This document shows positions 1-8,838 of a stretch of DNA of 64,000 nt, one piece after another. The stretch is from NCBI GenBank assembly GCA_002404865.1, contig DHKP01000004.1, positions 41,348 to 105,347 of the forward strand, in the 5' to 3' direction. Source of the stretch: Caryophanales bacterium UBA4691. GTDB lineage: Bacteria; Bacillota_I; Bacilli_A; RFN20; CAG-826. Position 1 is the stretch's first letter; every line of letters begins with the position of its first letter. Made by a program: the position numbers and the translations under genes. The notes beneath the pieces are model-generated. The model saw only the letters and a list, made by a program, of their open reading frames with translations. It was not told the DNA's origin and made no database searches.

Positions 1-2
1 AT

Positions 3-56
3 CATCCGTTAAGCGAAAAAGAGACGCTAGATATTCTTGAAAACTGTTTTGAATGA
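3..56 (+). CDS. possible C-terminal end of an upstream gene (partial)
   Basis: A stop-free frame enters from the left edge and ends at a TGA at 54-56. It reads as 17 codons that include the string SEKETLDILENCF. It is followed about 20 bases later by an intrinsic terminator, which is what one expects behind a real gene end. The piece is too short to identify a family, and it could be a chance open frame. Confidence 0.35.
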   Translation, partial: HPLSEKETLDILENCFE

Positions 57-76
57 TATTTCTCTATTAGCCAATT

Positions 77-119
77 CGACCGATTCTTCTTTTGCTAGAA
101 GATCGGCCGTTTTCTTTTT
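77..119 (+). terminator. intrinsic terminator
   Basis: A GC-containing stem with arms around 77-89 and 99-109 (cgaccgattcttc pairing with gaagatcggccg, one bulge and one G-U) is followed by a run of T residues at 110-119. It would end the transcript entering from the left. Confidence 0.65.
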
Positions 120-370
120 AAGGAAGTGAAGAAATGAGACGAAAAGATAGGAAAACCGACCTGAGCAAAATTCTTTGCAAAAATGCGTAATTTTGTGGAA
201 ATCGCACCCTCAAATTTGATACCATATTTTCGTTTAAAAACGTTAGTTTATGGGACAAAAGAATCATGATTTTTTAAAGAGAGGCGCACCATCCTTTCTA
301 GAAATTATAAAAGCATATAATTGGTTCTTTTTTCGTGCCGCTAACGAATCATTAATAGGAGGAAAATAAT
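120..370 (+). promoter_or_regulatory. intergenic region and likely promoter of jetABC
   Basis: About 250 bases without a gene lie between the terminator and jetA. A perfect TATAAT lies at 316-321 and would start transcription about 40 bases before the jetA start. The -35 match is poor. A strong AGGAGG at 357-362 sits 8 bases before a TTG codon and decides the jetA start. Confidence 0.4.
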
Positions 371-1771
371 TTGGATAACCTATTTGATGTTATTAATAAC
401 CAGATGTTTTCCGTTTTCGTCCGCGAAGATAAAAGAACGAATTACGAGCTTCTTTCCTTCATTTACGACGTTTTCATGACAAAACGGAACGTTCAAAGCA
501 TCGCTAGAGATGATTTAGTCGATGATTTGGAAGCTTATATCGACACGCACCTTTTCGATGATTTCGATGACTCTGACGACTTCGATAAGCAAAGCAAAGA
601 CCACCGCTACATGGCAAGCAGCAAAGTCGCTCGCTATAAAAGAACAGGCTGGTTAGAAGAAGACACAACGGAAGGCTTCACGACCACTTTGTCCTTAACG
701 AGTGACGCCATCACCTTTATGGAAACGTTCCATAACATTGTCGAAAGAGAAAAGAAGCCAATCGAATTCACCGGTTACTTCTATCTTATCGCCAAAGCCC
801 TCGAAAGTTTCGATTTCAGTCAATCTAAAGGAATTATCGAACAAGTTTATAGTCAAACTTTGTCTTTATTCCATGGTCTTCAAGGCTTAGTCCCGAAGAT
901 TAGACGCTTCACTGAGAACCTCATTAACGACGAAACTCTTTCTCCAAAACAAGTTCTCGATATCTTAGTCGATAAATACCGCAACCAAGTTTTGCTCAAA
1001 GTATTCTATAACTTAAAAACGAGAGACAACCCAAGCAAATACACCGCGAAGATTCTCGATTGCTTAAATGACCTCCGTTATAACCATCTTGATGAAATCG
1101 TTAAAAGCATTCTAGAAACAAGCTGGATCAGTAATGCCGATCAAGAAACGATTAACGAAATCCGCAATAAATACGCAGATGAACTTGAAGAATGCATCCG
1201 CCGCTTTGAATCGGTCGACACCCTTGTTGCCTTGATTGACGAAAAAAACACCAAGTTCCATACTAGCGCCCAAGCAAAATTTGAATTCTTGATGAATAAT
1301 CGCAAAGACATTTCGGGCTTGCTCAAAAATGTTTTAAAGAACATCAAAGAGATGGATGAGGAGACGGAATTCAATGAAGTCTTAGCCTTATTCTCCTCTA
1401 AGCAAGTGGATCAAGATTCTCTATATGACCGTGCTGCCGCCAAAGAACGCGTGGATTCTTATTTCATGGAGAATCCACCAACATCCCAAGAAGATTTCGA
1501 TCTCGCGATGGCAAATATTTTCCGTCAAGATATCTTCTCTCGCGATAAGGTCAATGAATTCGTCGACAGAGAATTAGGAGAGGAAACGAAAAAGAACTCC
1601 AAGGACATCGAGGTCGATTCTTGGAACAAGCTCATTATGCTCATGATGGTCGAAGCCTATAGTTCTTACGAAGATATGACTTATAAAGTCACTTTCTATG
1701 ATGATTATTATGAAACCTTCGGCTACAAGACAAAATCCTTCGATATCGAAAGAAAAGAGGTAAAACAATGA
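371..1771 (+). CDS. jetA: Wadjet/MksF-like protein JetA (kleisin-type subunit)
   Basis: This 466-residue, acidic, mostly helical protein resembles the JetA (DUF5716) family, the MukF/MksF-like kleisin that bridges the heads of the SMC-like ATPase. The assignment rests on its size, its N-terminal region rich in D/E and F, and above all its place as first gene before a DUF4194-like protein and a MukB-like ATPase. It starts with TTG, fixed by AGGAGG 8 bases upstream. It overlaps jetB by four bases (ATGA), so the two are translationally coupled. In known Wadjet systems JetABC forms a loop-extruding complex that recognises small circular plasmids and JetD cuts them. No jetD follows here. Confidence 0.75.
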   Translation: MDNLFDVINNQMFSVFVREDKRTNYELLSFIYDVFMTKRNVQSIARDDLVDDLEAYIDTHLFDDFDDSDDFDKQSKDHRYMASSKVARYKRTGWLEEDTTEGFTTTLSLTSDAITFMETFHNIVEREKKPIEFTGYFYLIAKALESFDFSQSKGIIEQVYSQTLSLFHGLQGLVPKIRRFTENLINDETLSPKQVLDILVDKYRNQVLLKVFYNLKTRDNPSKYTAKILDCLNDLRYNHLDEIVKSILETSWISNADQETINEIRNKYADELEECIRRFESVDTLVALIDEKNTKFHTSAQAKFEFLMNNRKDISGLLKNVLKNIKEMDEETEFNEVLALFSSKQVDQDSLYDRAAAKERVDSYFMENPPTSQEDFDLAMANIFRQDIFSRDKVNEFVDRELGEETKKNSKDIEVDSWNKLIMLMMVEAYSSYEDMTYKVTFYDDYYETFGYKTKSFDIERKEVKQ

Positions 1772-2418
1772 TAGATAGAACCCATGAATTAGACATCTTC
1801 GCGAATGACTACTACGCCTATAGCGAAGGGGAACGCAATAGCTTTGCCAAAGTCATTAATCGACTACTAGGAGAAACTTTCTTAGTCAAAAACAAGGAAG
1901 AAGATAATAATGACTACTTCTTTGCGGCCGAGAATAAAGAAATGATCACAAGCTTCTTCGCCCTTATCGATTACGAATTCGTTTTGGATTACACTAATGG
2001 CTTAGCCTACATCAAAACGACGGAAAATCGCAACCGTGTTCGCCTCAATAAGCTAGATACTGCCGTTTTATTTGTCCTGAGGCTCCTAGAGATTGAGCAA
2101 AAGAAGCAAGTCACAAGCGAAGACAAAGTCATCATTACTTTAGATCAAATCGTAGAACAGCTTAAAATCGCCGGATTGCTCGATTACGCAAAGCGTCCTT
2201 CTTTCTACTTGTTGACGTTACGTAAACTAAAAGCCCATAAAATCATCGACTTTAGGGCGAGCACCCTTTCTAGCGACACAAGTATTCAAATCTTCCCTAG
2301 CGTCCACGTATTAATCCCTGCGGAAGGCTTAGAAGATATCGTAAATAAAATCAAAGCCCTAAACACCAAAGATAACCTTGGAGGAACTGACGATGAAGAA
2401 AAGTCTGACGAAGATTAA
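1768..2418 (+). CDS. jetB: Wadjet/MksE-like protein JetB (winged-helix subunit)
   Basis: The 216-residue protein has the features of the JetB/MksE (DUF4194) family: a helical N-terminal half, the conserved-looking region LNKLDTAVLFVLRLLEIEQK around residues 94-113, and a winged-helix part ending in an acidic tail (TDDEEKSDED). MukE-like proteins bind the kleisin as a dimer and help regulate the ATPase. Its ATG overlaps the jetA stop by four bases, and its last 26 bases overlap jetC. The three genes therefore form one tightly coupled operon. Confidence 0.75.
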   Translation: MIDRTHELDIFANDYYAYSEGERNSFAKVINRLLGETFLVKNKEEDNNDYFFAAENKEMITSFFALIDYEFVLDYTNGLAYIKTTENRNRVRLNKLDTAVLFVLRLLEIEQKKQVTSEDKVIITLDQIVEQLKIAGLLDYAKRPSFYLLTLRKLKAHKIIDFRASTLSSDTSIQIFPSVHVLIPAEGLEDIVNKIKALNTKDNLGGTDDEEKSDED

Positions 2419-5400
2419 ATTAATCAACTGGCACGGATTTTATAACCAAACCATCGATGTCAAAGGTTCGATGCTCGTATTCGGCGAGAACGGATCAGGT
2501 AAGAGTACTTTGCTTGACGCGCTTATGTTCCTCCTTACCGGAGGCGAAGAAAAATTCTTCAATAGCGCCGCTAACGATAGGGCTTCCCGAACTGTAGAAA
2601 CCTACATGCGTGCCAAAATCGGCATCGAAGGAAAAGAAAATCTCCGAAATCAGCCAAGCGTCATTTCCCATATTTGCACCGAATGGTATGACGAATATTC
2701 GAAAAAGCCGTTCATCATCGGCGTTTGCTTAGAAATTCAAGAAGAAAAAGGAAAAGTCGAGCGTTCCTTCTACTATATGGAAAACCAAAGCATCGACGAT
2801 TCTCTTTTTACCAATAATATCAACGGTAATCTTCAAACCCTTGGTTTCCGCCTAATGAGCGAAAAACATGGCGATAAGCTTCGTAAAATCGAAGGAAGAA
2901 GAGAAGATATCCGCATGAAACTTTATAGCCTCCTTTCATTAGAAGGGAAACGCTACTACGAACTTCTTCCAAAAGCCATTGCCTTCCGCCCAATTAAAGA
3001 TGTCAACCAATTCGTCTATCAATTCCTTATGCCAGATAAGGCCGTCGATCTTACTAACATGAAGCGGAACATCCTCGTTTATAACGAGCTTCAAAAACGC
3101 GTTGAAGAAGATATCAAGAAAGAGGATGCGCTTAGCGATATTACTCATTTAGGTGACATCTATAGCGAGTTAAAGAAACAAAACGAGCTTCTAAAAGCTT
3201 ATGAGCTCAAGCACGAGATCGACGATGCAGCTGGTGAAGTCGATAAGGTAAACGCGACGATTGAGAAAAACAAAAAACTCATCGTGGAATATTTAGAAGA
3301 CGCTGATCATTTTGCAAATCAAATTCGTGAAATCGATCAAAGCATTGCCACGTTAACAAGTGAAGGTGCCGCTGGTGAATTCAAACGTCTCACCGGCTTA
3401 ATCAAAGAAAAGAGTTCATTAGAAAACGAATATTTATCGCGAGCCAAACATTGGAATGAGTTATTAAAGAAAGAGGCAGAAATCGCTAGTAGCCTCGGCA
3501 TCAAAAATAAGCTTTCCAAATTCCTTTCAAGCACTGATATGGCTTCTTTCCTTGATGAAGCGAAACGCTATCATGAAGCTTTATTATCTTCCCGCAACGA
3601 AATAGCCGAGAAAATCGTTCAAAACGACATCAAGCTAAGTACAGTATCAAGCGAAGAACGCGACTTAGTGAGCCGCAAAAACCTTCTTTCAAAAGGCATG
3701 GCTAGCTATGATAATAACGTCACTAACCTCATTGAAGTCATCGAATCTGGCTTAAAAGAGATCTATCACGAAGATATTAAAGCCATTCCATTTTGCGAAT
3801 TGCTCGAAATGGTCCCTGGCGAAGAAAGCTGGAGAAACGCAGTCGAAGGCTATTTAAACACCCGTCGCTTCGACTTATTCGTTCCGGAACGCTATTTCGA
3901 TGATGCGCTAAGACTATATGAACGCAATAAAAACCGCCTTCAAATCTTTGGTGTCGGCTTAGTCAATGTCGCAAAATTAAAAGACATCGAGCCCATGGAA
4001 GACTCTTTGGCTCTAAAAGTCAAAGCAATCAGCGAAGATGCAAGAAAATACGCTTCTTACATCATGGGGAATATCATCTGCGTGGATAATGAAGATGAAC
4101 TCAAGAGTTATGAATCCTCTATCACTCGCACAGTCATGGTCTATAAAAATAAGGCCGCTCGCCAAACAAAGCAAAAGATTTACGAAACACCTTATATTGG
4201 CTATAACGCAAGCAATATCCAACTAGAAACCGTTCAAGAAGCAATCGAAGCGAAAGAAAAAGAATATCGCGCGTTATTGGATGAAAAGTCTCGCTTAGAG
4301 GCTTTAAGGAGCAATGGCTGCGACCGTTCTCAAATTCAGCTTCTTCTTAACGACAAGAATTGGTGGGCAAAATATAACGAAACCAAAGAATACGTAGAAT
4401 CGTTAAAAGAAAAAGCCGGCAAAGTCGAAAAGATGCTCGATAATGAGAATCATCGTCCGATTGAACTAGAGAAAGAAAAAGAAGAGATTCAAAAGAAACG
4501 CGATGAGCGCTTAGCCGAGAAGTCTCGCTTGGAAGCGACAAACGAATACCTTCAAAAATCCATCACGGAAACTCTCTCACGTCGCGAGGAAAGCGATACG
4601 CGCTTTAAAGATTTCCTGTCCGATCCTGCTTTACGCGAAGAATTCGCTGCATTCGAGAAAAATAACGATCTGACGCTTTCTCAAATTAACGCCAAGATAA
4701 AAGAGAATAACGAAGAAATTCAAACCAAGAGAGCGCGCCTTATTAACGCGATGCAGAATTACGTCACGACCTTCCATTTCGATGCGACGGCGAGTATGGA
4801 CTCTCTCCCCTCCTTCTATCAAGAACTCAATATCTTGATGAGCCGTGCGCTTGTAGAAGATAAAGAGAAACTTGAACGCGCCAAACTCGAAGCGACAAGC
4901 ACCTTCGAGAACAACTACCTTGAAGCGATCCGCGCCAACATCAATAGTGAGGAAGAACACATTCGCGAACTCAATAAACTTCTCGCGGATAAGCCGTTCG
5001 GTACCGATGGAGACACGTATCGTTTCATTGTTACGAAGAGCAAAGACAAGATGTTCGGAGATTATTACGACATCTTCAAAAGCGATGAAAATTTTACGCA
5101 AAATGACCTCTTCACCGAGAATCTAAGCGACCGCAATCAAGCGCTAATGAATGATCTCTTCCATAAACTAACTAGCGATAAGGATGACGAGAGAACACTT
5201 CAAGAAATCTCCAAATTCTGCGATTATCGCCGCTTTATGAATTACGATATCGAGATCACTAACAAAAACGGGCGTTCCTTGTTCTCCAAAATCAGCCGTG
5301 AAAAATCGGGTGGAGAAACCCAAACCCCGTTCTATGTCATCATCGCTGCATCCTTCGACCAAATCATCCGCAGTTCCCCTGACCGCAGAAGCCATGGCTG

Positions 5401-5683
5401 CGTGATTATGCTAGATGAAGCCTTCAACAACATGGATACTGGCCACATCGAAGGCATTATGCAGTACTTCGAGCAGCTTGAAATCCAGCCTGTCATCGCC
5501 GTTCCTACAGAGCGTGGCAAAATCATCGCGAGATACGTTGAGACCAATATCCTTACGATTAAAGTCAATAACGTCATTGAGGCTCGCCCTTTCATCTCTT
5601 TAGAAGAAGATAACGAAAAGCCAGAGTTCTTAGATGAATCTCTTGAAGAAGATCAAAACGAAGAAACTTCGACAAAAGAATAA
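2393..5683 (+). CDS. jetC: Wadjet/MukB-like SMC ATPase JetC
   Basis: The 1096-residue protein has an SMC-like layout. Walker A (GENGSGKST) lies at residues 31-39. Long charged coiled-coil stretches occupy much of residues 230-450 and 620-870, with a hinge-like globular part between them. The ABC signature (KSGGETQ) is near residue 970 and Walker B (VIMLDEAFNNMD) near 1003. The ATG at 2393 is preferred over an in-frame TTG at 2378, because GGAGGA at 2380-2385 lies 7 bases before it. JetC should be the motor of a DNA loop-extruding condensin with JetA and JetB. The ATPase motifs are intact, so the complex is probably active. A perfect hairpin terminator closes the operon directly after the stop, and no jetD follows. 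Confidence 0.85.
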   Translation: MKKSLTKIKLINWHGFYNQTIDVKGSMLVFGENGSGKSTLLDALMFLLTGGEEKFFNSAANDRASRTVETYMRAKIGIEGKENLRNQPSVISHICTEWYDEYSKKPFIIGVCLEIQEEKGKVERSFYYMENQSIDDSLFTNNINGNLQTLGFRLMSEKHGDKLRKIEGRREDIRMKLYSLLSLEGKRYYELLPKAIAFRPIKDVNQFVYQFLMPDKAVDLTNMKRNILVYNELQKRVEEDIKKEDALSDITHLGDIYSELKKQNELLKAYELKHEIDDAAGEVDKVNATIEKNKKLIVEYLEDADHFANQIREIDQSIATLTSEGAAGEFKRLTGLIKEKSSLENEYLSRAKHWNELLKKEAEIASSLGIKNKLSKFLSSTDMASFLDEAKRYHEALLSSRNEIAEKIVQNDIKLSTVSSEERDLVSRKNLLSKGMASYDNNVTNLIEVIESGLKEIYHEDIKAIPFCELLEMVPGEESWRNAVEGYLNTRRFDLFVPERYFDDALRLYERNKNRLQIFGVGLVNVAKLKDIEPMEDSLALKVKAISEDARKYASYIMGNIICVDNEDELKSYESSITRTVMVYKNKAARQTKQKIYETPYIGYNASNIQLETVQEAIEAKEKEYRALLDEKSRLEALRSNGCDRSQIQLLLNDKNWWAKYNETKEYVESLKEKAGKVEKMLDNENHRPIELEKEKEEIQKKRDERLAEKSRLEATNEYLQKSITETLSRREESDTRFKDFLSDPALREEFAAFEKNNDLTLSQINAKIKENNEEIQTKRARLINAMQNYVTTFHFDATASMDSLPSFYQELNILMSRALVEDKEKLERAKLEATSTFENNYLEAIRANINSEEEHIRELNKLLADKPFGTDGDTYRFIVTKSKDKMFGDYYDIFKSDENFTQNDLFTENLSDRNQALMNDLFHKLTSDKDDERTLQEISKFCDYRRFMNYDIEITNKNGRSLFSKISREKSGGETQTPFYVIIAASFDQIIRSSPDRRSHGCVIMLDEAFNNMDTGHIEGIMQYFEQLEIQPVIAVPTERGKIIARYVETNILTIKVNNVIEARPFISLEEDNEKPEFLDESLEEDQNEETSTKE

Positions 5684-5690
5684 AGAAATT

Positions 5691-5728
5691 GGGCCATTAA
5701 ACGCATCGCTTAATGGCCCTGTTCTTTT
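5691..5728 (+). terminator. terminator of jetABC
   Basis: Perfect 10-base arms gggccattaa (5691-5700) and ttaatggccc (5710-5719) enclose a nine-base loop and are followed by a T-rich stretch. This marks the end of the operon immediately after jetC. Confidence 0.85.
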
Positions 5729-5743
5729 TCATGATTAAACAAA

Positions 5744-5771
5744 CAAAAAAGCCCTCCAATGAAGGAAGGCT
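5744..5771 (-). terminator. terminator of rpsO
   Basis: Read on the minus strand, AGCCTTCC and GGAGGGCT pair across a short loop, with one G-U pair, and are followed by TTTTTTG. It lies 18 bases after the rpsO stop. Confidence 0.8.
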
Positions 5772-5788
5772 AATGCGCCAAAGAATAA

Positions 5789-6058
5789 CTATTTACGAAG
5801 TTCAAGGGAAGCGATGAGTTTAAGATAGGCATCGCGGTCGTTTTTGGCAAGATAATCAAGCAAACTATGACGTTTGCCGACGAGAATAAGAAGGTTACGT
5901 CTAGCAATCGCGTCTTGTTGATTGTTTTTGAGGTGCTCAGTGAGCTTTTGGATTCTCTTGGTAAGAAGAGCGACTTGCACTTCCGTAGAACCAGTGTCGG
6001 CAGCGTTTTTGCCGAACTTCTTAATGACGACGTTAACTTCTTCTTTGTTTAAAGCCAT
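5789..6058 (-). CDS. rpsO: 30S ribosomal protein S15
   Basis: The 89-residue product matches S15 in full length, with the typical start (MALNKEEVNVVIKKFG), the S15 core GSTEVQVALLTKRIQKLTEHL, and RRNLLILVGKRHSLLDYL near the C-terminus. S15 is a primary binder of 16S rRNA in the central domain of the small subunit. AAAGGAG lies about 10 bases before the ATG. The gene is monocistronic, between its own promoter and terminator, and convergent with jetABC. Confidence 0.97.
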   Translation of the reverse strand: MALNKEEVNVVIKKFGKNAADTGSTEVQVALLTKRIQKLTEHLKNNQQDAIARRNLLILVGKRHSLLDYLAKNDRDAYLKLIASLELRK

Positions 6059-6174
6059 TTTTCTTTTTCTCCTTTAACATGGACTTGGCTCTATCAAGGT
6101 CAGATCAAGGAGTACTGGTCTTGACTAAGATAGGCTGCGACTAGAAATATACTCTTTCCGAATGGCTCTAGCAA
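6059..6174 (-). promoter_or_regulatory. rpsO promoter and structured leader
   Basis: On the minus strand TTGCTA (6169-6174), a 17-base spacer and TATATT (6146-6151) form a good promoter. The leader of about 80 nucleotides contains an imperfect stem (TCAAG..CAG pairing with CTG..CTTGA, about 6084-6126). S15 is known to repress its own mRNA through leader structures in several bacteria. Whether this leader does so is inference. Confidence 0.5.
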
Positions 6175-6255
6175 GAATAAGCGCAGTTTTGCTGCAACAA
6201 TAATGTTCCTTTTCTCTTTTGAAAGAGAAAGAGAGGGCTTACAACGATTTTTGTA

Positions 6256-6283
6256 TTGCGCATAAGCGCGCGTGAGATATAGT
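6256..6283 (+). promoter_or_regulatory. promoter of typA
   Basis: TTGCGC at 6256-6261, a 16-base spacer and TATAGT at 6278-6283 lie upstream of the GTAGGAGG ribosome binding site of typA. Confidence 0.5.
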
Positions 6284-6314
6284 ATTTCTTCGCCTAGAGG
6301 TAGGAGGTTTTTTC

Positions 6315-8153
6315 ATGAAGATAAGAAACATTGCGATTATTGCTCACGTTGATCATGGGAAAACCACTTTGGTTAATAGCCTTCTCACTTCCAGTCATAC
6401 ATTTCGCGATAACGAAGCGATTCAGGATCGAATGCTAGACAGCAATCCTCTTGAACATGAGCGTGGTATCACGATTCTAGCGAAGACCACTTCTATCAAA
6501 TACAAAGACTACAAAATCAATATCGTCGATACACCAGGGCACGCCGATTTTGGAGGCGAAGTTGAGCGTATCATGCATATGGTCGACGGATGCTTGCTTC
6601 TTGTTGACGCTTACGAAGGAACGATGCCTCAAACGCGTTTCGTTTTGAAAAACGCCTTAGAGAACCATATCAAGCCAATTGTTGTCATCAACAAGGTCGA
6701 CCGTCCAAATGCTGACCCTCAAAAAGCCGTCGATGAAGTGCTTAATCTATTTATCGAACTTGGTGCCCCGGACGAATTCCTTGATTTCCCAATCGTTTAC
6801 ACTAGTGCGTTAAACGGCACTTCTAGCTTGTCTGCTGACCCTTCGACCCAGGTGCCAGGAATGGATTGCGTTTTCGAATCCATCATTAATAACATCCCCG
6901 AACCACGTTGTGAGCCGAATGGCCCCTTTCAATGGCAACCCGCGCTTCTCGACTATAATGACTTCGTTGGCAGAATTGGCGTAGGGACAGTGAAACGCGG
7001 AAAAGTACGCGTTGGCGATACCGTCACGGATATGCGCCTTGATGGTAGCAAAAAAGACTTCAAAGTCATGAAGCTATATACCTTCTACGGCATGAATCGC
7101 AATGAAGTGCAAGAAGTTGAAGCCGGTGATATCTGCGGGTTAGCAGGATTGCCCGATATGGGGGTCGGAGAAACAATCTGCGATCCAAAACATCTTGACG
7201 CTCTATCTCCACTTCGCGTTGATGAGCCCACTCTTCAAATGGAATTCGGCACAAACTCTAGCCCAATGAGAGGGCAAGATGGCAAATTCGTAACGGCCCG
7301 CGTCATCGAAGAAAGGCTTTATGAAGAAACTCAGCGCGATGTTTCACTCAAATTCCACCGCATCCCCAATAGCGAAAAATGGGTCGTATCTGGAAGAGGC
7401 GAACTTCATCTTGGAGTTCTTATCGAAACCATGAGACGTGAAGGATACGAGATGGAAGTGAGTAAACCGCAAGTCATCTTAAAAGAAATCGACGGCGTAA
7501 AATGCGAGCCATACGAAGATCTTCAAATCGATGTCCCTAACGAATTCGTCGGCGATATGATGACGAGTTTAGGAGCACGTGGTGCTTCCTTAAGCGATAT
7601 GGACGATAACGGCATTACCACCCGTTTGAATTACATCATCCCTTCCCGTGGATTAATCGGATTTGTCTCTAATTTCCTTACGATGACTAAAGGCTATGGC
7701 ATTATTAACCACACCTTCAAAGAATATCGTCCAATGTACCAGCACGATGTTGGCGAAAGAAATATCGGCGTGCTTGTCTCTACCGATAAAGGTGAGGCCA
7801 CTTCTTACGCACTTCAAAAAGTGGAAGAGCACGGAACGATGTTTATTGTTCCAGGCGACGTTTGCTATGAAGGAATGATTGTTGGCGAGCATCGTTACCC
7901 AGTCGATTTGGCGGTCAACTGCACAATGCAAAAGCCAATGACCAACGTCCGTAGCAGCACCCGTGAACTTATGATTGTCTTGAAAGCACCACGCAAGATG
8001 TCGCTTGAGGCGTGCCTTGATTACATCAATAGCGATGAGCTCGTTGAGATTACGCCTCACGCAATTCGCATGAGAAAGAAGATTCTCGACACAAGCGAAC
8101 GCAAGAAATTTGATGCGCATCAAAAAGCAGCAAAAGAAGCGTTGAATAAATAA
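6315..8153 (+). CDS. typA: ribosome-associated GTPase TypA/BipA
   Basis: The 612-residue protein is a full-length TypA/BipA translational GTPase. G1 (AHVDHGKTT) is at residues 10-18, the switch I part ([12 protein letters not shown]) near 50, G3 ([15 protein letters not shown]) near 74, and G4 (NKVD) near 129. EF-G-like domains III and V and the TypA-specific C-terminal domain follow ([15 protein letters not shown], then [12 protein letters not shown] at the end). It acts on the ribosome during assembly and stress, at the EF-G site. GGTAGGAGG lies 8 bases before the ATG. The gene is monocistronic, with a strong terminator right after the stop. Confidence 0.97.
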   Translation: MKIRNIAIIAHVDHGKTTLVNSLLTSSHTFRDNEAIQDRMLDSNPLEHERGITILAKTTSIKYKDYKINIVDTPGHADFGGEVERIMHMVDGCLLLVDAYEGTMPQTRFVLKNALENHIKPIVVINKVDRPNADPQKAVDEVLNLFIELGAPDEFLDFPIVYTSALNGTSSLSADPSTQVPGMDCVFESIINNIPEPRCEPNGPFQWQPALLDYNDFVGRIGVGTVKRGKVRVGDTVTDMRLDGSKKDFKVMKLYTFYGMNRNEVQEVEAGDICGLAGLPDMGVGETICDPKHLDALSPLRVDEPTLQMEFGTNSSPMRGQDGKFVTARVIEERLYEETQRDVSLKFHRIPNSEKWVVSGRGELHLGVLIETMRREGYEMEVSKPQVILKEIDGVKCEPYEDLQIDVPNEFVGDMMTSLGARGASLSDMDDNGITTRLNYIIPSRGLIGFVSNFLTMTKGYGIINHTFKEYRPMYQHDVGERNIGVLVSTDKGEATSYALQKVEEHGTMFIVPGDVCYEGMIVGEHRYPVDLAVNCTMQKPMTNVRSSTRELMIVLKAPRKMSLEACLDYINSDELVEITPHAIRMRKKILDTSERKKFDAHQKAAKEALNK

Positions 8154-8156
8154 CAT

Positions 8157-8195
8157 AAAAAGATGCATATCGCGTATTACGATATGCATCTTTTT
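8157..8195 (+). terminator. bidirectional terminator between typA and tetR
   Basis: Perfect 16-base arms (aaaaagatgcatatcg at 8157-8172 and its complement at 8180-8195) enclose a seven-base loop, with A and T runs at the two ends. It can stop typA on the plus strand and the convergent TetR gene on the minus strand. Confidence 0.9.
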
Positions 8196-8203
8196 TAGTC
8201 AAT

Positions 8204-8764
8204 TTAGCAAGGATTTTTCAAATTTAAGGCGGAATTGCGGAAATTTCCACGAATAATGTTTGCCGTTTCTTTCGCGATTAAGTCGATGTTGCTTTGGAAA
8301 GAAGAACAAATGAATTCTAAAATGACGCCACGCAAAGCGCGCACGTAAAAGAAAGTGACCTTATCGACAATTTCTTCGCTTGTTTCTGTTCCTTCCACCT
8401 CTTTTTTGACGTAGTAACCCACAAAAGAACACAGTAATGCGTTCAAAAGCAAATCAGACGACCTTTTGTCTAAACATTGATGAACGTTTTTAACAACTTG
8501 CTCACTGTCTATGAATAAGGAGAGCAAAAAGCGGAAGTCTTCTTCAAAACTATTACCAAAGTTTTCTAGATTAACAATTCTTTCGCCTTCTTTCTCCGTC
8601 GCATAATAAAGAAGATCGTTGATATCTTGAAAATGATAATAGAATGTTTGACGATTAACTTCCGCCTCTTTGCTGAGTTCCCCTATCGTAATCTTGGAAA
8701 GAGGCTTCTTGAGCAGGAGCTTACGTAATGAGATCGCCAAGTCCTTTTTTGTTGCGTCTTTCAT
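8204..8764 (-). CDS. TetR/AcrR-family regulator
   Basis: The 186-residue protein has an N-terminal TetR helix-turn-helix (ITIGELSKEAEVNRQTFYYHFQ, about residues 25-46), with the usual T-F-Y-Y-H-F recognition helix. A helical C-terminal ligand domain follows, of the type seen in DhaS-like regulators. The ligand is unknown. A perfect palindrome in front of the gene is a likely operator, suggesting autoregulation. No neighbouring transporter or enzyme is an obvious target. The genes upstream (ribF, truB) run in the same direction but are housekeeping. Confidence 0.85.
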   Translation of the reverse strand: MKDATKKDLAISLRKLLLKKPLSKITIGELSKEAEVNRQTFYYHFQDINDLLYYATEKEGERIVNLENFGNSFEEDFRFLLSLFIDSEQVVKNVHQCLDKRSSDLLLNALLCSFVGYYVKKEVEGTETSEEIVDKVTFFYVRALRGVILEFICSSFQSNIDLIAKETANIIRGNFRNSALNLKNPC

Positions 8765-8782
8765 TTTTTTATTTCCTTAAAA

Positions 8783-8803
8783 ATATGATTGTCTTAATCA
8801 TAT
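8783..8803. promoter_or_regulatory. palindromic operator before the TetR gene
   Basis: ATATGATT-GTCTT-AATCATAT is a perfect inverted repeat with a five-base centre. It lies 19 bases before the TetR start codon, where the promoter must be. The size and position fit a TetR dimer site for autorepression. Confidence 0.65.
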
Positions 8804-8838
8804 ACTACGAAACAACAAATTTGTACATATTTTTCATA

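Noticed and set aside
2378..2392. Upstream TTG start for jetC
   Set aside because: It would place the GGAGGA ribosome binding site inside the gene. The ATG at 2393 has ideal spacing from it.
4631..5101. 156-codon open frame on the minus strand inside jetC
   Set aside because: It lies antisense to the conserved coiled-coil and head region of jetC. It has no ribosome binding site and a composition typical of a shadow frame.
7653..8189. 178-codon minus-strand open frame inside typA
   Set aside because: It is fully antisense to conserved TypA codons and runs through the terminator hairpin. There is no protein-like motif.
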